From: Ananas comosus
Taxonomy: Eukaryota; Streptophyta; Magnoliopsida; Poales; Bromeliaceae
Length of the DNA: 64,000 nt
Assembly: GCF_001540865.1 (NCBI RefSeq)
Contig: NC_033640.1
Coordinates: 2,954,273 to 3,018,272, forward strand
Reading direction: 5' to 3'
Of the stretch, positions 24,684 through 34,893 are shown piece by piece; the stretch's first letter is position 1, and each line of letters opens with the position of its first letter. The notes below the pieces were generated by a model. The model did not search any database. It saw nothing but the letters and a program-made list of their open reading frames with translations, and had not been told where the DNA came from. A program made the position numbers and the translations under genes.

Positions 24684-25280
24684 GCTAGGTTACTATACTA
24701 ACGGTAGCACGGAGGGCTCCGTGCTACCAAGTTGTTTTCGGTGATGCGGCTTCCAAATGGACGATCGGCTCCGTTAGACTTGATCTACACTATTAAAAGC
24801 ATTTAGAAACTAAATTTCATAATTTTTCGATACCATTTACCTATCAAACAAGTAGTCTAAAATTGAACGGCTGAAAATAAAAATCTCATAAAAANATTTA
24901 CCTATCAAACAAGTAGTCTAAAATTGAACGGCTGAAAATAAAAATCTCACAAAAAATGATAATAAAAGATTTAAATTCAAGATCAGATATAGTGATCTTA
25001 CTCTAAATAGTGAAAAGAATTTTCTATAAAATTTTCATCGGATTTGGATTGTTTTACATCGTTAAACTCTCAAACACACCACATCGGTCATTAAAATTGT
25101 CAATTTTGAGATCTTTTGATCACTAATCAAATGATGTTGAAAAAATCTAAAATTTAGTTTCAAAATACTTTCAATAGTGTAGATCAAGTCTAACGGAGCC
25201 GATCGTCGATTTGAAAGTCGCATCATGGAAAACAACTTGGTAGCATGGAGCCCTCCGTGCTACCGATAGTATAGTAGCCG

Positions 25281-25283
<3 letters not shown>
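24684..25283. mobile_element. Foldback MITE, complete, with gap-associated duplication
   Basis: Left hairpin GGTAGCACGGA against TCCGTGCTACC; the right end is its inverse with one change. Terminal motif GTTACTATACTA and its inverse TAGTATAGTAGCC. A 60-bp stretch is repeated on both sides of the N at 24895, so the true element is about 540 bp like its relatives. Flanks are (TA)n and (CT)n. Confidence 0.9.
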
Positions 25284-25322
<39 letters not shown>

Positions 25323-25377
25323 ATCTATCTATCATAGTAGCCGGACTCTCACACACTCTCTCTCTCTTTCTCTATAT
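25284..25377. repeat. (CT)n microsatellite with a small duplicated MITE end
   Basis: Long CT run, then ATAGTAGCCGGACTCTC repeated once more at about 25333-25350, a duplicate of the MITE terminus and its flank, then more CT. Confidence 0.85.
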
Positions 25378-26086
25378 CCGGCTACTATACTATCGATAGT
25401 ACCAAGCACTTGGTACTATTGAGTTTTCTACCGTTAGATCTACCATCAGATCATTTCCACCCGTTAGATTATACTATTAAGCTAACCACCCGCTCAACCC
25501 TAGGGGACCATGTCACGCCCCGGATTACTCGTTTCTCCAGGCACACTAACATACCCGTCGTATACATAGAAATTTTTTCTGTATACGAAGCGATAGTTGT
25601 ACCTGTACCTGTAATCATACAATACTACAACCAGTAGTATAGAGCTGTTAAAAAGAAATACATATAACAAAATCGGTTCAACATACATACATAGTATCTG
25701 GATACAAAAGCACTCGCTCCAGCGAGAATCTGACATTAGTATGTACAAGAATCAAAACTAACACTACGTGTAACAGGTATATCTCTAGATCAGCAGCAAC
25801 ACTGGAAGGAATCTAACTCGCAACTCCCTTTCCACGATCTGTATCCGCAATAGCAACAGCCGAAGAAGAAGGCTCTGCAAAAAGGGTCCACCAACTTGGT
25901 GTGAGAACTACTGCAAAAAGTAGTCCTCAGTGGGTATCGCTACGACCTCAACGGCTTACCCACTAAGTCTACAGAAGTATGCTCAAAGATAGTAAAGAAA
26001 GCTGAAACAATTCTACAGCTATATGCCACTATACTATCGAGATCCAACACTATCTGTAGAAAAATGCAAGTCCTGACCCAATCTCA

Positions 26087-26395
26087 CTAGGGACTGTGAA
26101 CACACCTGTCCCGCCTGTCGAAGCGAACCCGTATACTACCCCATAAGTAGCCGGTGGAGAAAACTCTCTAGGGACTGTGAATACACACGTCCCGCATAAT
26201 TAGGTTACACTATAGCTCAAGAGTAACCGGTGGAGATAACTCTCTAGAGACTGTGAATATACCCGTCTTGCCTAACTAGGTTACACCGTAGCTCAAGAGT
26301 AACCGATGGAGAAAACTCTCTAGAGACTGTGAATACACCCGTCTCGCCTAGCTAGACTACACCGTATCTGAAGAGTAGTCGGTCCAAATAAAAAC
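26087..26395 (-). repeat. Tandem repeat, four units of 76-81 bp, in the solo LTR
   Basis: CTAGGGACTGTGAA or CTAGAGACTGTGAA begins units at 26087, 26168, 26244 and 26320. Each unit ends with a GGTGGAGAAAACTCT-type word. Confidence 0.88.
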
Positions 26396-27824
26396 GGTCC
26401 GACAGGACGGCTGTGACTCCACTCACGTCACAACCTCACTGAAGGTAGAGAAAAGCATGACTAACTGCCTCACCCGGGCTGCCCAAACGGACACACCCTG
26501 CCTGTATCCAACTACGCCGTACATCACCACAAGGGTGGCCGGCTCAAGAACTATCCAAACAGAAACTGCGACCTCATCGCACTGAAACCTCATTCGGGAA
26601 TGGCATTCGTGGGCGTGACCCAACCGAGTTTACAAGTGTCTCTGCCAAGTTCATTCAAGCTCTCACAGGCTGTAATCACTATCAAAGGGTCAAACTGGTC
26701 TAACAATCACAATTTACGTGCCCTCGGCACAATCTGATGTAAAAACAGCAATCTAGGTCCACCGTCAACAGTAACGGTACCCAACAGTCCGGAACAGCCT
26801 ATACACTGCTGAAAAAATAAGCTCGACATCCCAGCACGAGCGTAAATGTATTCTACACTATTTTGAGTATCCACCGTCCATAAAATGCGGCGATATAAAC
26901 AAACTACGGCTCCTAGAGCTAAATCTGGTAGTTTCAAAAAATGACGGTGTAGAATCAATAGTTTTCTTCTAAGTCAATTCCAAGTCCAACATATATAATT
27001 TAGCTAATATTCTAAGCTCCAATTCAGATTTAGGAACAAAGTAAATCAACGAATCGAGCTACTAAACATGCTATACAAAGCAGAAAATATATACTGTTAC
27101 ATATAGTCTTATAAGAAAATCCGTAGAATTCAGTAAGCATATCATTAACCCACCACTAGCGCTTAATCCACGACGACGAGAAGTCGCTGGAAAGCCCTGC
27201 CAAGCTCAGCCACGAACCAGTAACAATCTTCTCTAAGGGTCTAACATAAGAACACCAAAAATTGCATCAATACTCTCAAAATTCAGCACTTAAGCTTAAA
27301 TCATCCAATTCCAATGTCAAACTCACATTCCAATCCATAATTCAGGTGAAAAAAAGTCCCAACAGCAGTGGAGTATGATGGAGCAACCTCCTCTGGTCCG
27401 AAATTCAGCTTCCTCCAGAGTTGGATCCAAGAAAACCAATAAAATCCCAATTGACCATGCTAAGAAAAACACTAAATTGACCATGCTAACCTCAAACAAA
27501 TGCTGTCAAAATAGGCTCCACGAAATCTCCAAGAAGTTAGCTAACCACCAAACCAAGTTTCGCAGCAATCCGATCTTCCTGCGTCGCACACAAGCCAAAA
27601 CACCGAAGATCGCTGCTGGAATTCTGCTGGAACTGAAATCCTCAAGGTGGAATTGTGTAATTTGGAGAATTTAGGAGGCTAAAATGCAAATTCGAGGCTT
27701 CTCTATGAAGAAAAGTGAAAAAGCTTCTCAGGGGATCGAACACAAGGTTTAATAAAAAGGTGAAAGGGTGAAATAACCCACAAGAACAAGAAATGCTAAC
27801 CTGTTGTCCTGCAGGAACGAGTAC

Positions 27825-28092
27825 TTTCGGGCGCCCGAAACCATGTTCTGGGCGTCCGAATCCTCCAGACCATACAACACTCCCTCTTCGGTTCTTCTGC
27901 CTGCGGTCTGCTGCACCCGAAACCTGGTCCGACGGAACTCACCTACCACCATACACTACAGTTGATTTTCCTAAAGAGACCATTCGGACCCACTTCTAGG
28001 CGCCCGGAACACAGGGTCCGAATTGGCTTCCAGTTCCAATAAAATTCAGCATTCAAGATCTGAGCGACCCAAACCAACTTCTGGGTGCCCGA
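27825..28092 (-). promoter_or_regulatory. Palindrome array in the family A solo LTR
   Basis: A perfect 16-bp palindrome TTTCGGGCGCCCGAAA (27825-27840) is followed 21 bp later by a degenerate copy (GGGCGTCC, centre 27853/27854). A second pair has centres at 28065/28066 and 28086/28087, again 21 bp apart; a third, degenerate pair lies near 27980-28002. The place, 150-430 bp from the LTR 5' end, is the same as in the other families. Confidence 0.75.
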
Positions 28093-28372
28093 AACTGGCA
28101 AAACTTCAGTTTTGCTTATTTGAGTGCGCCAAGTCCATTTCTGCATCTATTTCGTACAAAAATGACTCCGACTCAGTCCGATACCTCCAGATGTGTCGAC
28201 CAATCACTAATACTATAGCCAATCCAAATACCATACCCTCCCGGGACACTACAGACCACTATCAATTTATCCGGGGACCAGTATCATCCTAACCGCACAT
28301 CTTTTTATCCAACGACCGAAAACTCAATAGTATCAAGGGCTTGGTATTATTGATAGTATAGTAGCATAATTC

Positions 28373-28373
<1 letters not shown>

Positions 28374-28407
<34 letters not shown>
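28374..28407. repeat. (TA)n microsatellite
   Basis: Uninterrupted TA run between the MITE end and the Helitron-like element. Confidence 0.95.
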
Positions 28408-28408
<1 letters not shown>

Positions 28409-28417
28409 CACGTATAT

Positions 28418-28994
28418 TCAAATTTGGGTCTGTCGACAGACCCATTTTTCAGCGGAAAAATTACCGCCCATTTTCCTCTTTCCATACGAAAAATTTTAAA
28501 CATAAGAATAAAAATAGAAATAAAAACAGTAATGAATACGTAAGTTCTCTATAACAGATTAGAGATATGAAAATCCTAAAATATAAATTTTTCTATTTAA
28601 TTTTCAAAAGTAAGTTTTCTATAAGTGTGAAAATCCTATAAAAGATATTTTCCTATTTTATTTTAAAATATCTATTTTAGATATTATCTATTTAATTTCA
28701 AATATATTTTCTTTTTAAGATAACGGATTTTATTTTTCTATTTAATTTCAAAATTTATTTCCTAACAGATTTTATTTTTCTATTTAATTTCAAAAGTAAT
28801 TTTTGCATTAGAGATTATGTTAATTATTTATCATTTAAAGCATATCTTTCTTAATAACGTGATTTATTATTGTAAATTTTTTAGATACATATTTGGCAAT
28901 CATATAAAATATGCCTAAAATTAAAAAATAATTTAAAAAATTATAACTTTTTCTAATAATTATTACGTGCATTTGCACGTACATATTTTACTAG
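28418..28994 (+). mobile_element. Non-autonomous Helitron (5' end tentative)
   Basis: The 3' end has the hallmarks: a hairpin ACGTGC-ATTT-GCACGT at 28965-28980, ten bases of spacer, then CTAG before a T. The proposed start is TCAAATTTGGG after AT at 28418, and a perfect 18-bp palindrome GGGTCTGTCGACAGACCC follows at 28426. The interior is AT-rich and non-coding. The 3' end is well supported; the 5' end is a guess. Confidence 0.65.
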
Positions 28995-28998
28995 TATA

Positions 28999-29043
<45 letters not shown>

Positions 29044-29651
29044 AATATATATTCATATAGTATTTTATTTTATATAGAAATATTATAATAATAATACATA
29101 TAGTATATTAATTATTATATATTTATTATATAGCCGAATTTTTGATCCCGAATTTTTAATTGGTGAACGTATAATACCCGTATAAATTACGTATCCGAAT
29201 AATTGCCGAATCCGTTTTTTAGCCATATTTTTCAACGAATTTAAAAATTAAAAGACGAATTTTATCCGAATTATATCCGTACCAAATTTTTGTCGAATCC
29301 GAATTAACTAACTATGCCTCCAGCCACCAAGGTGGTTTAGCTGCGATCGATCTCATCCGTTCATCTGCTCGCTCCCGACGTGCTGAATTAATTAATTGAT
29401 ATTTGAAGGGCAAATAAGAAAAGTATTTGCTATATGAATGGTATATAAGAAAAGTTAGTTACGGTATAATGGTATATTGGAATGGGCAATATTGTAATTT
29501 TTCAGAAATAACGGCAACTGTTAACATCTCACTAACGGAATTTAACTCCAGAGATATATTAGAAAAAACTTGAAACATAAGAAGGGTATTTTAAATATTA
29601 GCCTTCTAAGAGGGGTAAATAAGAAAATCGGAAACTTTTCAGAAGTATATA
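28995..29651. other. AT-rich right arm of the Mutator-like element
   Basis: A (TA)n tract is followed by sequence with repeated CCGAATTTTT words and then the right TIR arm. No gene seen. Confidence 0.6.
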
Positions 29652-29672
29652 GGCAATTGCCCCTAAATCTTA

Positions 29673-30371
29673 TGATCTTCACAACTTCAAGTATAAATTA
29701 CACAATTTTGTCCTCAAATTATGAGAAAGTAACACTTTAGTCGTCCAACTTAAATTAGTTGCAATTTCAAGCTCAAACTTTTTAGATTATTGCAGTCGAG
29801 TCGAGTCTCACAATCTAATTTAGATAAAGGAATGAAGATTTAACGTTGATATAATAGTGATGCAGTAATTTTAGTCATTCTCATATCATCAACTACAAAT
29901 CATAGTTATATCATTGTTATATCAGCAACACATTACCATTCAATCAATTAAGTTGGATTTTAAAACTCGAATATAATAAACCGCAAAGTTCGAGAAAAAA
30001 TTAGTAATAAATTGAAGTTGGGTGACTAAAACTAAAGTTCAATTAGAAAGAATCTATTGTTATTTTAACATTTTGAACATAGGTAGTCTCGATCCCAAAA
30101 CTGACCTGCTCGAGCCACGGTCTATTCAATTAGACAGCTCAATCAGTGTAATATCGACTCGATCAATCAATCTGTGATCAATCAATCCATCTACTGAAAT
30201 AAAGGGTAAACTTCAAATTGACCCGTGGTTCGCTTGAGAAGAGGGACTTATTGTACTAATTGAACCTACTTTTGATGTTTCATTGCACTAAAAGGTCGAC
30301 ATGTTTATCTTGCCAAATGATTGGTCACCACTACTTCAAACATCTGGTACGGTAGAGAAGTAATGGTTAAG
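29673..30371. other. AT-rich intergenic DNA, old TE debris likely
   Basis: No ORF. Phrases at about 29760-29990 resemble those at 61170-61400, so both may descend from one dispersed repeat. Confidence 0.45.
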
Positions 30372-30763
30372 AAAAATAGGCAAAAACATACAAAACTTAT
30401 GTGAACAATCGAACATTTTGATTTACCTATCTAATCTCTTAAAATTTTAATTTTACTATCCAACTTTTCAATTTATTTGATTAGAGTCGAGCAACGATAC
30501 TTTAACTTTAAAATTTAAACTAATTGCGTACTTTAATGATCCCTTCAGTTTGCAAAAATTGGATCAAATATACTAAATAAATCTGTAAAAATAAACGATG
30601 CATTCAAATTTTAAAGTTAAGTACCGTTGACTGACTCATGTCAAACAAATTGACGGATTAGAAAGTAAAATCAAAATTTTCAAAATATTAGATAGCTAAA
30701 TCAAAAGAGACTACAGTTTAGATAAGTTTTGTAGTTCAGATAAGTTTTGTATATTTTTACCAA
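30372..30763. mobile_element. Small TIR element
   Basis: Left end GGCAAAAACATACAAAACTTA and the inverse of the right end GGTAAAAATATACAAAACTTA form TIRs of at least 21 bp. The same ends recur at 61503 and 62302. Superfamily not determined; target duplication unclear. Confidence 0.6.
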
Positions 30764-31391
30764 AAAAATTTAAAAAAAAATGGTACATATAAACCTCTTA
30801 CAGCTTACGTCTCACACCTTGGTCGAAAGGTTCAAACCACTGCTTTGGAGTTTTAATCTAAGGGCTTGTTTGGTTCATCCATTTTGGGTATGGAATGGAA
30901 ATCGATTTGATCAAATCCGGTTAATTTTATTTAGTTCGCATGAATCGGTTTGGGATTCCTATTCCGAACTGGAATGGGAATTGCCCATTAGCCTTCAACT
31001 TGATTCCGCTCTTCTAACCCGAATTGAGATTTTATTCTGAAAGCCCACTAAGTTCTCGAAGCCCATGTGACCATCTCACCCTCCTTCTCTTCAAAATATA
31101 TATATATATATATATATATATCCTCTCTCAAAACCCTATCCCTAACCCACATCAATAAAAGTTTTTAAAAATAAATTTGATATTTTTTTTGGAAAACTTA
31201 TTAGAGAATAATATTATATTTTTCATAAATTTTAAATAATATAAATTTATATTTGAGAGTAAAATTAGTATTATAGTATCCTATAATTTTTTTAGTTTAT
31301 ACGAACCAAACAATGAAATATGAATAACTCATTCACTAAGCGCTTGATTAATAATTTATCCAACTAATATATATATATAGAGAGAGAGAGA
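30764..31391. other. Intergenic DNA with a possible hAT/Tourist-like MITE
   Basis: TTGTTTGGTTC at about 30865 has its inverse GAACCAAACAA at about 31303, which could be the TIRs of a roughly 450-bp element. The ORF at 30780-31040 has no recognisable domain. A (TA)n tract lies at 31095-31123 and a (GA)n tract before 31392. Confidence 0.4.
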
Positions 31392-31605
31392 GTCCAGCTA
31401 TTATGCTATCAATAGCACCAAGCACTTGCTGCTACCAAATTTTTCACTGTAAATCTACCTCTTTGACTATTTCACCCGTTAGATCATACTATAAACCACC
31501 TACTCAATCATAAAGGACCGCTATCATCCTAGCCGCACATCTCTTCATCCAAGAGCCGAAAACTTAATAGCACAAAAAAGCTTGGTGCTACTGATAGTAT
31601 TCCAG

Positions 31606-31608
<3 letters not shown>
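31392..31608. mobile_element. Short-family MITE
   Basis: Ends GTCCAGCTATTATGCTATC and GATAGTATTCCAGCC, with the family words CCCGTTAGATCATACTAT and ATCCTAGCCGCACATC. Followed by (CT)n. Confidence 0.87.
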
Positions 31609-31648
<40 letters not shown>

Positions 31649-31662
31649 ATATATATATATAT

Positions 31663-31889
31663 AGAACTAGGTTGGAATACTGTCAGTAGCACCAAGTCAC
31701 TGGTGCTATTAGATTTTCGGCCCTTGGATAAAAAAATGTGCGGTTAGGATAATGTGGGCCCCTTAGGGTTGAGTTATTGGTTGAATAGTATAATCTAATG
31801 GGTAAAAATAGTCAAGGGGTTAAATCTAACGGCGGAGAACTCGATAGCACCAAATTCTTGGTGCTATCGATAGTATCCAAACCGGACTC

Positions 31890-31890
<1 letters not shown>
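31663..31890. mobile_element. Short-family MITE, opposite orientation
   Basis: Reverse complement of the previous copy: GATGTGCGG-type, TAATCTAATGGGTAAAAATAG and TTAAATCTAACGG words appear inverted. Hairpin TAGCACCA/TGGTGCTA at the left. Followed by (TG)n. Confidence 0.87.
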
Positions 31891-31930
<40 letters not shown>

Positions 31931-32038
31931 AATTTGAAGAAAAATTTGGGCAATTACAAATTGGGGCCACGAACTATTATTTTCAAAAAAAAATCGGAGA
32001 ATATTAGGACTATGCACATATACGTGAGGAAAAAGAGA

Positions 32039-32069
<31 letters not shown>

Positions 32070-32494
32070 AATGAAAAGATATGTTGACAAAATTCTAGCA
32101 AATATTGAAAAAATTGTGATCCTAATAATTAAATGTCAATCTAAGAGGACATTGGCCTAATAAGACCATTTTGTGATATGTTGACAAAATTGTAGCTAAT
32201 ATAGAATGAATTGTGACCAAAGGAATTGTATGCCTATCTAAAGGATATTGGCCTAATAAGACCATTTTGTACAAATATGACTAAATAAATACCCAGAAAT
32301 TTGTAAGATAGAAATAAGTGTCAGAAGAGTTAACTCGTTAAGCAAGTTGTTTAGAATTTAACACATCCCATTAATGCTTTGCATAAATTACGCATCATTA
32401 GACATCATTATAAACTTTCAGATCAGTTGACCAACTAATTCAGCTAAAAGCCAAGTAATGCCCATCAAACACAAATTCGACATTAAACGGATCA
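31891..32494. repeat. (TG)n, (GA)n and a 97-bp tandem duplication downstream of RNASEH2A
   Basis: A TG run (31893-31926), a GA run (about 32044-32070), then ATATGTTGACAAAATT at 32079 repeated at 32176 with GGCCTAATAAGACCATTTTG ending both copies. It lies beyond the stop of the RNase H2 gene and may contain its 3' UTR close to 32490. Confidence 0.8.
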
Positions 32495-34854
32495 CTAAAA
32501 TTTGGTAACTAACTCAAGTTTGCGGGACTGAAAGAACTTACACCGGCCTTTACCGCTCGACTCGATATCCTCGCTCTTCCTTTCGCATCCGACAAAGCCA
32601 ACATTTGTTAATTTCAGTTGTCTTTTGCCGCTGCCGCTGCTTGAATCGTCTTCACCTATTTTATCAGACTCCCTAGAAAGTAACAAACATTCTTATCTTG
32701 TAATTTGCATGAACAATATATATAGAGACTTCGTAGATTCCAAAAGACTCACCATGTAACTTCTGCGGCGTCTCTGAAGTAGGGTATGCAGGTGCCCCAG
32801 CTGAAGCGAACCAATGTTGGAAACCCAAACACTGGATGTTTGTGATCATCCAACCACGCTTTGGTTTCTGGATCTGCCAAAACATCAAAAGGAGCCTTTA
32901 GATGTATTACCCCTGCAAAATATATAGTTCTGTTCGCACATACATCCCTGCAAAATAAGGAATAGTGTCTATGGCCCTCGAAATGCAGTGTTCAGTCGAG
33001 ATAATTCACTTCTCTCTTAAAGAATTGTCCAATTCACACTGAAAGAGTTTTAAATTATCAAAAGTCTTTTCTTAAAAAAAAAAAAAGAAAAAAAAAGGAG
33101 AGGTTTTAAAGGCATAAATGAATAGTTTGCATGGTATATATCAAGGATTTAAGTGCCGTGGCACGGAGTCATGCCAAAAACTTGTCGGCACGGTGCGTGC
33201 CGAGCCGTGCCAATACGTGCCGATCAAAAATATTCTTGTGTGTCAACACATAATAGTATGAAATATTTATTTTCTTTAGCAACAAAATATTCTAGCTATT
33301 TATTATGTCTTTTTATTATATCTTTTGAACTTTATTGAGAAAATTATTTACTAATTTAAAGAATAGAGGATTTTGAACTGTGCCATCGGTACGGGGTCTG
33401 TATCGTACCGGTATCTTGTTGGCACGGTACGACACGGTGGATACGGCCCGTGCCGACGGACACTTAAAACCTTGGTATATATGCAAGATATTGATGTAAT
33501 GAGGAGCAAATAATTAAAAATGTGGATTCCACAAAGGCCTATTGTGTTAATTGATAAATTTGAAGGGGCATATATGCGATTATCTCATCTTATCGATTCT
33601 GTGAGACACGGAAACTTCAAATTTCCTACCTTTCCCATCTCCGACATGTATCGAATACCGATACAGGCCGAATACGTGTCAGATAAAGGAATAGAGTATA
33701 GGACATTTTAAAAAATAAAAGAAAAAAATATCAAATTCGGCTCAAATACAGGTGGGATATGAGGGGATACAGGGTAGATATAGCGAGGTTGTTTTTTCAT
33801 CTAAAATAATCGAAACTCAAATTTTTCGAAAAGCCCATACCTTAACCCATTGGAATAAGGAAAATAATAAGAAAAATGCCGAGTCCTCTTCAATTCGACA
33901 TTTTTTTTCTAGCATTTTGCTCTTTGATGGTGGACAACGCTCTGTCTAACTATCTCCACACAATATTAAGCTATGGTTTAGGCTTTTTATGGCTTACTTT
34001 TACTTTTTTTATCTAATTTGCCAATCTAGCACTAATCAATAAGGACCATAGAGAATGATTTTTTTTTTCTACTTCTACTACAGTATTAGCATATTCTCTT
34101 CTATTACTGGTTTATATAATAGGGACTAATAAAACAGACATATATGATGAATTGCTAATTATCTAGTTTGTGCAACTAAATATCTATTTCTATCATTTGA
34201 TCAAGTTAGATGATAGCTGGATGATAGTTTTTGAATTTTTATTTCATACAATTGATTATCTTTTTTGATGAACAAAATCTAGAACAATTGTTCAAGCTAA
34301 TGTATACCAGTGTATATTTTTTAACATAATCCAAATATCCTGATTGTCTTCAATATATCATTGTATATAATTTTATATAATATTTAAAATATTTTAAAAT
34401 AATATTTTATTCAAATATATCCCGCATATCGTATTCTAGAGTTTTTAGTAATTGTCATACCACCGTATCCGTATTTCAATGCTTGAAAAGGCGTGGGGCG
34501 CAATGAGACGCAAAGGTCTTTTGGAACCTAGGCGCAAGACGCGCTCCTCAAGAGGCCGAGGCACACATTAAATAAAAATAAAGCATTCAAAGAAATATGA
34601 AAGAAAAAAAAAACCTCACCAAAACATCAAACCCCATCAAAAGAACAAAAAGAAGTTGAAAATAGAAATGGAGCATAAAGGCCATGCCGAAGCCCTTGCT
34701 GCGTGGTACTGCTACTATTTGTTGTCGTTGCTGCTTGTTACTGCTGCTGCCTGCTATTGCTGCTGCTTGCTGTCGCTGCTGCTTGCTGCTGCTGTTGCTG
34801 CAGCTGCTGGCTTCCATTGCTTCTTGCTAGTTGGGAAAAGATGAGTGGGGAGAA

Positions 34855-34893
<39 letters not shown>

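Larger units (their letters stand above)
25511..28253 (-). mobile_element. Solo LTR related to family A, 2743 bp
   Basis: Plus strand TGTCACGCCCCGGATT to CGGGACACTACA, flanked by a perfect 5-bp duplication GACCA (25506-25510 and 28254-28258). The block CCCGTCGTATACATAGAAATTTT and the GATAGTTGTACCT word match the LTR at 19700. Small ORFs here are not genes. Confidence 0.92.
25378..28370. mobile_element. Short-family MITE split by a solo LTR
   Basis: Left half 25378-25510 begins CCGGCTACTATACTATCGATAG and has the hairpin ATAGTACCAAG/CTTGGTACTAT with a 2-base loop. Right half 28259-28370 contains CATCCTAACCGCACATC and ends ATTGATAGTATAGTAGC. The halves join into the same order seen in the copies at 12356 and 31392. 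Confidence 0.87.
21773..29663. mobile_element. Mutator-like (Pack-MULE-like) element with nested insertions
   Basis: The left end GGGATAATTGCCTATATA and the inverse of the right end GGGGCAATTGCCTATATA are the two TIRs. Both are followed by a GAAAA..CCGAT block. Perfect 9-bp duplications TAAATCTTA lie at 21764-21772 and 29664-29672; nine bases is the Mutator superfamily signature. Inside, GC-rich coding-like DNA lies at about 22015-22275 and 24490-24640, split by a solo LTR. Later arrivals are MITEs at 24684 and 25378, a second solo LTR and a Helitron. No transposase is seen. Confidence 0.8.

Noticed and set aside
30780..31040. 86-codon ORF
   Set aside because: No recognisable domain, AT-rich repeat context and inverted TTGTTTGGTTC words suggest a MITE instead.
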